Below, piece by piece: positions 36,501 to 48,500 of a DNA stretch of 64,000 nucleotides. Position 1 is the first letter of the stretch; each line of letters begins with the position of its first letter. The notes beneath the pieces were generated by a model. It worked only from the letters and a program-made list of their open reading frames with translations. It was not told the DNA's origin and did no database searches. The position numbers and the translations under genes are program-made. The stretch is from Chaetoderma sp. LZ-2023a (Eukaryota; Mollusca; Caudofoveata; Chaetodermatida; Chaetodermatidae). The DNA is taken from contig CM067367.1 in the NCBI GenBank assembly GCA_034401795.1, positions 53,340,269 through 53,404,268 of the forward strand, in the 5' to 3' direction.

Positions 36501-39500
36501 GCCAAGGCTCACAGTGTCCGCGGTGTCGTGGCATCCACTGCCCTGTTTAGTGGGGTCCCTGTGGATGACATTATGTCCGTGGCTCAGTGGCACTGTGAGT
36601 CAGTTTTACAGACCATTACCTCCGTGACACCTCTAACCCTCTCGCCTTGTCGATTTTAAAACATTAATCGTTTTTTTAATTTTGTGAGGAGTGCTTCCGC
36701 ATTGCTTATATACTTCGCAATTTAGCGATGGTAACAACCACTTGTCGGGACTGCATCAGGCTTCTCTACTGGGATCATGATGACAGCTTCCAAGTTCAAC
36801 AAGGTCAGTCTTGTTCATGTGTTGTTCATTGTTACTTGTATTGTCACGTTACCCGTTATTATTAATATGGTGATGGTTTATGTGGGAGGTGGTTCATCAT
36901 AGAGAGTATACGAAAATGAAGCCTTTTCGTCTCAGTCCTATAGTACTTGGCACTAGTACGTGGAGAGCGTATAGGACATTGAGGTCATCTAGTCTTCCTC
37001 CCAGGAGGGGGGGTGGAGCGCATATGACATTCGGTCATCTCTCATGCATCGGTTGTGTTATCCGATGGTTTGTCAAATCCTGAATGTGTTCTCACACATT
37101 TCAGACGTCATAAGTGCCTTAAACGCGTGAAAGCGTATAGGGAAGAGCTGGTCTTTTGACCTCGCCTCCCTCCCGCCAGATTCACTTTCGAATTCTGGCA
37201 ATATCAAAAGTATTAGGGAGGTAAGTATACTCTTGATGTGAAATAAACGAAATCTAGGATTTCTTTTTTCACGAGAGAGTTGATACTTACCTCCCTAGAT
37301 ACGGACCCGGCCTCTCCACCCCACAGAGGCTCGGTCTTCAGGCTCTTGGCAGTTGCATGTGTTAGCCAATAAATTAGTCAGAGGAAGTAGTAGTCGGCGC
37401 ATGCGCGGTGGTGGGGCTGGCATCCGCCGGACTACCTCTGACTACCTGCCCAGTAGGGGCACCTAACTGTTTTTAATCTGAGTGTTTTATTGAGTGAAAG
37501 CCAATATTTAGCAATATCAAAAGTATTAGGGAGGTAAGTATCAACTCTCTCGTGAAAAAAGAAATCCTAGATTTCGTTTAGTCTGTATACTGATATTTAA
37601 CCCATAAGTAGGATGGCGGGTGCATTCTGCTAGTGGACATGGTGGAGATTCCACTCACCAGTGAGAATTGCACATAAATATATTATCGTGAGGATAGAAT
37701 TCTGTCTCTTTCCAGACAAACGATGGATTTTTAGCTCGATTTTACGAAGTAAAACAAGCTATTGCGATACCCACCACGTCATCCAGCAGCGGCGGCATCG
37801 TCCAATTTGCCTTTAGCTAGACTTTTCTGTTTATATCTCATGTTTGGTTAATCATCCTGGACCCAAACTTGGGCACATGCTTCCTTATAATGAGACGTCA
37901 TCACACAATGATCTTGTGGTCAAAAGGTCATGGGACCATCTCATTCGTCGTCCCTCCGTCAACTTTTGTTTAAAAACACTACTTGTCATTGGCAGATTTC
38001 TACCTAATTTGGCTGGAAGGGCGCTATGGGGTGGGGGTGAGGGGCTGGCAGGAAGAGGGTGGGGCTTCAAAATTTGTATACAGAATTTAGATTGATCAAT
38101 TTTCTGGGTGAAAATCCTAGATTTTATGACAAATTTACTGGAAATTTCCTTGGTTTTTATGAAAAATTTACCAGAAATTGTCAAAACGCTACTCCTCATT
38201 AACCGCTTGGCGGATCTCAACTTACTTTGGCTAGAAAAACCCTATGGTTGTATACAGAATTTTGATTGGTCAAGTTTGCTCGGTGAAAACCTTAAAATTT
38301 ATTGGAAATTGTCAAAACGCTACTCATCATTAACTGCTTGACAGATTTCAACCCTAGTTGGCTGGACAGACCCTATCGTGGTAGGCTCCAGAACGTCTGT
38401 TCAGAATTTTAATGGGTCGATTTTTTTTTGGCTGAAAGTCAAATTTTATGAAAAATGTACCAGAAATTGTCAAAATGCATTTCTAAATCGCTTGGTGGAT
38501 TTTATCCAAATTTGGCTGGAAAGATTCTATAGTGGTAGGGTCTAGAACTACTGTTCAGAATTTTGGTTGGTTGATTGTTTTGTTGGGCATTTGGATTTTG
38601 TTTAATTTTCCACAGCCATTGAAAACACTACTCCTTAATTAGTGGCCCGATTTAAACGAAACTTGGGTGGAATGATCATTTCACACTAGGCTTCATCATA
38701 TCAAACAAGAATTCTAATTGGTCAATTTGTTTGGTGGCCATCTTTGATTTTTCGAAACTTATCCATCATATTTCTAAGCAAATTAGTTTCTACATATTCA
38801 ACAGAATCTTGTATCTTATATCCGGGCTATATAAAGTTGTTCAGATTTGACAACTAAAATGTGTAATTGGTTAATCGCTACAAAGGTGAGTGTCCCCTCT
38901 ATGAGGCTCAGCATTACAGGCCCTTGGGTCTCTTGTTCATAAGGGTATTGATAAGCCTTCTATATTTATTTTATGATTGAAGTCCAGCTTCATAGTTCAT
39001 TGCAAAATCGTACAGTCGAGCTTCATGGTTGCATTGCAACCACATTTCTGGTTATTGAATAGAATTTGTATTGTGTATCAATGCAGATTTAATCATAATT
39101 CTCAAATATTGTCACAGGTGTCTGAGTTTACGACTGAGATAGTCTCACTGAACAAACAGATATCGGAAGAGATTGGCTCGCTGAAGAAGCATCGTGATAG
39201 TACACGAAGTGAGGCTGAGATCAAGTTTCGCACACTTCGTATTGCACATCAGAAGCTGTGTCTAAAACTGGAGTTACTTATGCCATTATTGAATGATGTG
39301 AAGGCATTTCATCATGTGCTAAAGCAGGACTGTATGACATTCCCACAGATTGTTCAGTCAGCAGTTGGACATGTTGCTCATCAGGTAAATTATAGCAATA
39401 AACCCTTCCACCGACAAATCCCAGAAAATGTATATTCTTTACGATATAGAACTTATTCTGTTGATATTTTGAAATTAATTTGACTGGAAGCAATGGCTTT

Positions 39501-42500
39501 CAATGAAATTAATTTCAAAATATTCAACAGTTTTCCAGAAAATTGTAAAATTAGATGTTCTGAGAAGCCGTTCAGGCATGCAGGCACATACACCTGTGTC
39601 CTGTGGTGTGACCAGTAGCTGTAACCTGCGCTCGAAACCATCAGCGATGTGGCTATGATTGTATGAAGTGACTGACTGTCACCAATTGCCATTCTTCGCT
39701 CGTTTGAAAACATGTTTTTTTGGTTCGCTCACAAGTCACCGATGATTGCCAATTCAAGTAACCAAAATATGGGGCTGTTCAAGTCAAGTGATTCTTGTAA
39801 AGTTATCTCTACAAAATAATTGTGTCCATGAGCACATTCACCATTAAAAAGAAGATAAATATATAATCGAGGAATACCAGATGATGTTTCTAGTAAAGAT
39901 TATATGAACTCTGTTTCCATGAACTGAACCATGTGTGGAATGTGAAAGAATGTTGTTATGACATATAAATATCAGCTCACACAGTGCACATTATTTTGGT
40001 CGACGTCTTTGTAGTAGCTTCTCCAAAGATATATGAACGTACATTGCTATAAGGGCTTTCCTACTAGAGGCCATTTTGGTAAAAATGCACCTAACATACA
40101 CGTGTATCAATACAGGAAGAGTCACTGTTGTATCACCGTCAATTTCATGTGCAATCAATAAGGATGTGATGGCGACAGAATGTGACTAGTAAGCGATAGC
40201 TGTAGCATTGTGTCACCATCGGTTCGGTCTAGTGTGCGAGGACATTTATTTGACTAGGACTTGTTACAACTATTCCCAGTCAAACTAGTTTCATAGTCAA
40301 GAGAATATCCTTAATTTGTCATTTCTGATCTGTACGGTTTAAAGGTTAACACACTGTCTAAGGAGACATAGTCTGATGCTGCTCTGTATTCATGGTTTGT
40401 ATGTTTCTTTATTTACTCTAGATTAATAGTGCTTTGTATGGTGTGGATAATCGTTCTTCAGAACTTCTTAATAAATATCAACGAGAACAACAGCTACGTA
40501 AGCGCTATCACAATGAACTTGTTGAACTCAGAGGTGAGATGAGATATATGGCACGGTACTCTTACGGGATATGAATAGAATGTGCTCAGCACTTATTCAC
40601 ATATAATCCTCAAATTGCGGAAAATTCAAGATGGCCACCAAAAAAATAGACCAATCAAAATTCTGTATACATGTTCTTAAGCATACCGCTCTAGAGTCTT
40701 CCCAACCAAGTTTGCTTGAAATCAGTGGCTAATGAGGAGTAGGCTTTTAACTGATTTCCATAAATTTTCGGAAAATCCAAGATGGCCGCTGGAAATATTG
40801 ACCAATCAAAATTCTCGTTAGAAGGCTTGAAGTCTACCAGTATCGAATTAGTCTACGTTTTGTTGAAGTCAGGCCTTTTATATTCGAGGAGTAGCGTTTT
40901 AAGCGATTTCAGAAAATCTAAGATGACCACCAGAAAAATTGCCCAATCAAAATTCTGAATTGATTTTCTGGAGCCTACCTCCATAGGATCCTTCCAGCCA
41001 AATTTGGTTGAAATCGGTCAACACATAAATAAGATGTGATTTGATGGACGGATGGATGTTCGCCATGGCATAAGCTCACTTGGCCCTTCTGGCCAGATGA
41101 GATACTAACTCTTGAGTCTATTGGCGATATCTTGACCAGAGCTGGGTGGAATATTGCCAGATCCCGAAGATGTGTGCTAAATTTGGTGTCAGTGGGTTAA
41201 ATAGCAAGGTCGCAGTGATATAATTAAACATTCTTTCAAAAGCGAATAATGTCAGTATTGCACAACGCTGTGGTTGCTTGCATACGTAGAGCGGTTGCTG
41301 GATGTGTTAAACGTGTTTTTTGACTGGTCATGCAGATAGCAGCTCAATAAACTGCGATGTCCCTTAGTTAGTTGTTTTGTTCGTCGGTCAGTCACAAAAG
41401 CTTATTACGGGATGGTGTTTCAAGGGTTTGTGGTATACGGTAATCAAGCTTGGTATAGGCATGCATTGTTAGCTTAACATATTTAGCATAGCAAATGTAT
41501 GCAAATGCAATCTACATTACACAATTTACCTGCGGTTACCGAGATTCTATCAACCTTGTTACCCTATAAATGTTCAAGGGTTGTATTGAGATTTGTATGT
41601 GACTCGGAACCAGGTGTATCATTGACTAGAAAGTGAGATGAATTTCTTGTATGAAAGGTATATTGAAATATAATATTACTAGAAGATATTATTTGTATTA
41701 TATTAGGCAATATTCGTGTGTTTTGTCGTGTGCGGCCAAGAATCCGTGAGGATGGCACTGACTCGTTCTCCGTCATTACTTATGACAATGATGATAATAC
41801 ATTGCTCAGTATATTTAGCAAGGGCAGACAGGTAACCTTTGAAGTGGATAGAGTCTTCACAGAAGAGAGTACGCAAGAAGAGGTAAGAATAAACAAGACG
41901 ATATACAGCATTGACAGAATTGCATGATTATTACATGCACACACACATGGGGGTATATAGCATCTGCTATTTCTATCTGTCTGTCTGTGCTGCTATCTCC
42001 ATTTCTACTTAAGGGATCTTCGCCAAACTTGGGGAAGGGTGCCAATGGGGGTATCAGGATGCCCATTCATTTTTTGTGTCACTGATATTGTGACTTAATA
42101 TGGTAATTAATGACATTTTCTTGCATTTCCGGATGGTAACTCAGATTCTACTGAATGGATTTTAGCCAAACTTTGGGAGAGCTTGGACTCTATGGAATAA
42201 GAACCCTATGGATTTTCATGTCAAAAGGTCATGGTAAATCCATTAACAAAATTGTACTGCATTTCCAAATAATTGAAGTTCTACTGAAAGGATCTACACC
42301 AAATATTGGAGGAGATTGCGGGTTGTGCTTCCGAATGATGCCTCAAGTTCTATGGCAGGTATTATCTTAGGTGGTATGGTGACATTGAGTTTCCGAAGAA
42401 GGCTCTTAATTTTGGTGTCCACGATCAAGCTAATGGTGACCCACTTACAGATATTGTGCTGATGTTCCCGATGATAACTCAAGTTTTACTGAATCGATTT

Positions 42501-45500
42501 ACACTAAACATGACCTGTATGATCACCTTGAATGTCCAAAGAACCTTATTGATTTTGGCATTAGATTCGAGCAATATTTGATTGTGCCTCTTGTTGCAGG
42601 CTAACTATCAGACAAACCTTCATTCATCTTAAGTGACCAACAACAATGAAAGTGTGAACTCCTCAGTAAAGACACTCCTATTGCATATCATTTGTTAGTA
42701 GACATGCCTTTTGTCACCACTGGATGGTGGTTCATTAAGACTAGTCATCTTATGATCAGCTGTATTACTGAACCACAATTTATTTGCCTTTTTTGTTCTT
42801 TGTACAGGTCTTCAATGACGTTCAGCCGCTCATTGCCTCATGCGTTGATGGTTACAGCGTTTGTATCTTTGCCTACGGACAGACTGGATCAGGGAAAACA
42901 TATACTATGGAGGTAATAATCTAAGCAACAGATGGACAACTATTATGTCTCTTATAAAACTTGCCATATGATGTCACTTCTTCTTGTGTAGCATTGTAAC
43001 GGAGGAATCCAGTTTTAGCTATGCCCCACTCATCTTTAGCTAAACTCCATTCAAACTTCGCCTGTGTTGGGATCGATCCCTGACTTCCCTGACTATCAAT
43101 TTCCAGAAAACTATACAGGTAAGCTGTTGAATATTGTGAAACTAATTTAACCGGGTGCTGTTGCTACCTAGGGTAGCAACAATGCTCAGTCAAATTAGTT
43201 TCGAAATATTCAACAGCATGTTTATTAAGTAGTAAAGACATAACAACAAAGTTTAGTCCGTCATCCATTAAGCCTTCATGACAAACTCGGCTATGTCATC
43301 CTACGCATCACTTAGATTAAGACGTCATATTATTGAGTGAGAAACTGGAATCATCCATTGTAAGATGGGTTATTGGACTTTGAATGGTCTTTTAACCAAT
43401 TTAACCCTTGAAATGCCAGTGTTTCAATTTCAAGGTGACTATACATGAAAGCTGTTGAATACTTTGAAACTAATTAGACTGGAAACTGGTGCTGCCCGAC
43501 AGAACTGCTCCCAGTCAAATAAGTTTCAAAATATTCAGCTGAATATTCCTTAGAGCATAAAGAATTTGTTCAGTATGGGTTAAATGGTTAAATGTGTTAA
43601 TTATACATATTTATTTTATAACCCTGCCTGAGACATTGCAATAGGGCAGTGGGGAGATGATTGAATATTTATCAGTGCTGCTAATTTTCAGGGGAATGCT
43701 TCGGAACCAGGCATTAATCAAAGAGCACTTGCTGACCTCTTTGCAGAAATATCAGAGCGACATCTAAGTTGGGAGTTCTATGTTAGCGTCAGCGTCATAG
43801 AAATATACAACGAGACACTAAGGTATGTATACATACTGTAGTGTGCCTAGACAATCGGGAATCATATTTGCGCATTTGCATCTATTACATCTACATTCCT
43901 CGCACTTACTGAAACTTATTGGATTTGTGGTCTGATTAAATGGCAAACTTTAAGTTAAATACTTAAAATTCAAGCATCTCAATTTCAAGTCAAATATTTT
44001 GAAAGTAATTAAAAGGGAAGCTGTTTCACCAAAAGCTCTCCGTCATATTAGCTTCAACATATTTAACAGAATATATCTTAAATTGGAAAGAAATTGGCGC
44101 TGCTGGTTTGTGAGGATGAATGCATTAAAGACGCACCATCTACTGCAGGTGCGATCTCTCACACACCATAATCAAATATGTCGCTTGTTAGCTAGCAACA
44201 CTTAAAAGGGTGTAGGCGTGTTGCGAAAGTTCTGCGACGATGCTGTCTAATTTGTAAGTCTTTGGTGAATCTACAATTTAATAAACATCTCTTATTTTCG
44301 AACCAATTATATAGTGGTCGGCATCTTTTTGTGCCGATTGAAATTTGATATGATATTGTGTCACATGTATTAGGAGACCACATAATCCTTTGTGACTAAG
44401 TCTTTGTGCGCCATAAGGTAGTCATTTAAAACAGGTTATTCTGTGGATTTAATTTGATGGCTTTATCCAGAGATATTTTCATAACATTGCACTCAGAATG
44501 TAGACATATGGGACACAATATGAGCTATTTGAAGAGTATGCCGGGTTCATGTTCTTCTAGTCTGTATAATGTTTTGTTAATAATTTTAGAGACTTACTGA
44601 GCATTGAACAAGTGAAACTTGAAGTGAAAATGAATCCAGATGGGGGCTTGCATGTGCCAGGTCTGACACAGGTTCATGTGGAGAGTGTCCGTGATGTGTA
44701 TGAGGTAGGACTAGATAGAATGGTGTTATTTGCCTAAGTGTTGTTATGGTGCACACATAGTTAAGCCTGTGTATAGAGGCCACCTGTCTTTCCGAGTCAA
44801 ATGATGATGGATCTCTAACAGCATACTTTCAGAAATGCTCCTCATCATGAAGCTGAGCAGTGCTGAACTCTTACCACTTTGAAATATTTAACATTTTCAA
44901 ATTAAATTAAAAGATGAACTGGTGTTCATTTTAAAATAAATTTGGTGGAAAATGTTGCTGTCATAGAGAGGAACTTTGTCCACCAAAATTGTTTTAAAAT
45001 GTGCACCAGTTTCTTTGCTACAGGCCCAATAAAAAAAGAGAATGTTGGCATCGGAGTGGTAAGGGTTACGGATTTTGATAGATAGATAAAATACTAATTT
45101 TTTTAAATTGTATTTTATAGTCCATTGCAAACTTCAAAGTTCATTGATGATGCAAGATGATACCCTTTATTTTTATATCTGGGATTCCAAGTTTGGAATT
45201 ACTAGATATTATCATTGTGTGATGATGCGTTAGCAGTGTGTCATACTTAAAATAAGCGAGTGAGGCACTATTGTACTCTTAATAGTTAACTATACTTATT
45301 CTGTGTTTTACGTACGCGTGTATTTGGGAAAGGTTAATTTATTGTCAATTTGCTTTGGGTGAAATACTCGGATACCGCGGATCTGATGAATTGCATTTAT
45401 GGGGAAACTTGTTAAATATCAAGAGACTTTATCTTAAAAGTTGCCACTTGAATCCCATTATCATTTTGGCCCGTTAACACCCAAGACCACCAGAACGGCT

Positions 45501-48500
45501 TCTGCACTGGTCTTGAGCAGACCAAGAGAAGGTTGCTTCTTTTAAAGTACCACTGAATGATTCGCTTGTTTCACATCAAGAGTATACTTACCTCCCTAAT
45601 ACTTTTGATATTGCTAAATATCGGCTTTCACTCAATAAAACACTCAGATTAAAAACAGTTAGGTGCCCCTACTGGGCAGGGAGTCAGAGGTAGTCCGGCG
45701 GATGCTCGCCCCACCACCGCGCATGCGCCGACTACTACTTCCTCTTTGCTCATTTATTGGCAAAGGGTTACATGCGGTTTTGTGTTCTCTATACTTTTCT
45801 GCGCGTTACCTTGTGTTTTACTCTAATTTGACGGTTCTTGTTCGTGGGAAGCATGTCGGAAAGGGAGGATTCACCTTTAGAAGGAGCGGGATCTCTTTAT
45901 CAGGTGACTTCTTTGATATGCTAGCGTGTTTTGTCCCGGTTTAATGTATTTCCGGGACTCGCGCTTACCGTGATTAGCGCCTGTTTGTGTTGATTTTTTA
46001 CAACATGGTGCTTCATAAGTCTCATTTCTCTTTGTGTTTTGTCCACAGGTATCACGCAGAAGCTTTGATGGACTTCTCGGCACAAGAGGATATGTTTCTC
46101 TCCACCACGGTTCCATTTCCTACTAATACTGTTAGGTTATCTAACCAAAAGAATATGTTCAGTGAGTTGGAGGCCTGTTATAAAGGTCTTCTCACTTTGC
46201 CCTCTTGATCCAATTCCTTTCCCTTCGGTGGAGAGAATGTAGAGGCGTACTATGGTGGAGTTCTCCGGTTCATCGCGTTGGATGGTTTGTCTGTACAAGT
46301 GTCAGGTATCTAATTATTGATAAACAAAAGGGGAGATAATTTCCCTTTTTGCCAATGCTAGAATTGGAAGGAGTTATCTCTGTATATCTGATTGTTGTGT
46401 ACTCGATATGCCTATTCAACGGGAATGTTCCGGTTACTTATACAATTCGTTCTTGCACTTAAGGTGCTTGTTGCGGATCGATTAATTTGGTCACAGGAGT
46501 GATGACGTCATAATCGGCCTTGGCCTTTATTAACATTTAACGTTTTGTCCGAGGCTGGTTCTTCTTGATTTGCGATCTTGAGGATCCTGTCCCTCTCTTT
46601 TTTAGTTGGTTTTGAGTTCGCTAACCTTAACTATCTTGCTCATTGTCCCTGTCCTTTGTCCTGTTTCAGAGACCTGGTTGCCCGTCCTGCGGGAGGTTTT
46701 TGAAAAACCGTTTCGTTCCGCACTTGTGCTTCAGCTGCAGTCCCTGTGGACCGTTGCTGAAGTGCGACGTATGTAAGCAGTGGGGGGGAGACCTAATGTC
46801 TGAGTTTTTATCTTTGCAGGCAAGGGAGAAGGTGATGGAGGAAGAGAGGAAGAAGAAGAAGGAGGGTTGTAAGAAGGGTAAGAGGAAGGCCTCATCCGCG
46901 GTGGATATGGAGGCCTTCCGGTCCGAAATGTTACAAGAGATGCAGAGGACAATAAAGGATTTGGTCCCAGAGTTGCTTCGCGGCATGCTCCCTGGGCCAG
47001 CTCCTTTGTTGTCCTCGGCATCTGCTTGCGAGCAGGTGATCCCCGCCTCTGAATCCGGTCTCTTTAGGTCCGGTCCGTTTGTGGATTCAGAGGTGGCCCC
47101 TTTGTTGGGGGCAGTCCACGACCGTGGCAGCAGGCAAGGCGCCGCGCCGAGGGGCCGTGGACAACGGTTGTTGCTGGGACCCGCGGTCTGCTCATCAGAC
47201 CCCGGGTATCCGCGCGCCGAAGGTGCCAAAGCCTCCTATGGCACCTTCCCTGGCCAGTCCGGATTAGCTCTCTGCTGACCCGGATTCTAATCTTTCTGGC
47301 CAGGAGGAAGAGGATCTCCTGCTGGGGTCGCCTTCTGAGGACGTGGCCATGGAATACGACGTCTGTGCACCCCTCGCGGGGAATACAGGCGACGTGTTCC
47401 GTGGTTCTACTCTCGCAGGAGTAGATTTCACGGTCCAGAAGGTGTCCCCGGGCGGTGCTGTTGACCACGGATACCGCATACCTCGGCTTGCCGATGGTAT
47501 CGCTGGTGCTGGTCAGACCCGTGGTAGAGCGGTGTTTACCCCACGCTCTGCCACGGCGCCTGCTCCTGGTCAAGCCGCGGAGTTTAGCATGCCTGCTCTC
47601 TCGGGCCCGCATGCTTTTCCAGGCTTGCCAGGGGTATCAGCTTACCCGCCGTCGACGTCAACTGCGAGTGCTCTGGAGGAAGACGAAGGCCCTCGTCTAG
47701 TAGAGCGCTCGCAGTTAGCCACGGAGGAGGATTGGTCGGACGCTTGCCAATGGCTGGTAAGTGTTCGGCCCGATCTACCCGTGGAGCTGCCGGCTAGCCA
47801 GCGTGACCATAGGCCGTGGTTAGCTGGTAGGCCGGCGGCTACCGCTATGCCATCTCTGCCGCTGGCTGAACATGTCGTGGACATGTTCGAAGCGGCGGAG
47901 GCGTCCATTAAGGTTAATGGACGTCTCGCGAAGGCCCCTCGCGAGGTGGCTAAGCGGTGCCGCATCGTGCCCCTGGATTACCAGCGGTACGGTGTGGTGC
48001 CGAAGCCAAGCGTTGATGATCGCGCGGCTTTAGGCGAAGATGCGCGGCCGGGCTCCCGTTCTGACACGGGAGTCTTGTGCTCGAACGCGTTGCGTTCGGG
48101 GAATGCCGCGCTGCGGGATGCGGAGGAGAGTGGGAGAGCGTCGATTGCCGCTCTGTCCCACGTCTCCCAGCTGCTACAGGGGGTGGTAGCGGCCTCCGCA
48201 TCTCGCCAGCCAAGCCCGGTAACAGTTCAGAGAGCCATTCAGGATGGTATCAACCTGGCTTTGGAATGTTTGACGCGGGCGGTGACCAGAAGTGTCCGGG
48301 CGCGGCGCACGTTTGCACTTGACAATCTGTGCCCGTCCCAGGACCTGTATAATAGGCTGCTGCGGACGCCTATGACAGGTCCTGGTCTCTTTGGTGGTGA
48401 GGGATGCAGGCACCTCCAGGAGACGGTCACTCTGGTTAACAACCAGAGGGCGCTGCGTGAGCAATTTGAGGTGCTCCGGCGGGAGCGTGTTCGCGCGGCA

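Larger units (their letters stand above)
30767..37580 (+). mobile_element. DIRS-A retrotransposon copy A2 (full length, frameshifted)
   Basis: It starts TTTCACATCAAGAGTATAC and ends CTAGATTTCGTTTA. It has both inverted repeats and a complete internal complementary region (37200-37285) whose two halves are complements of the element's left and right ends. Coding frames are broken at several places, so this copy is probably inactive although structurally complete. It fills most of the 8.8-kb kinesin intron. Confidence 0.92.

Noticed and set aside
30767-37580. LTR retrotransposon
   Set aside because: Terminal repeats are inverted, there is no integrase or protease, and a tyrosine recombinase and circle-junction region are present.
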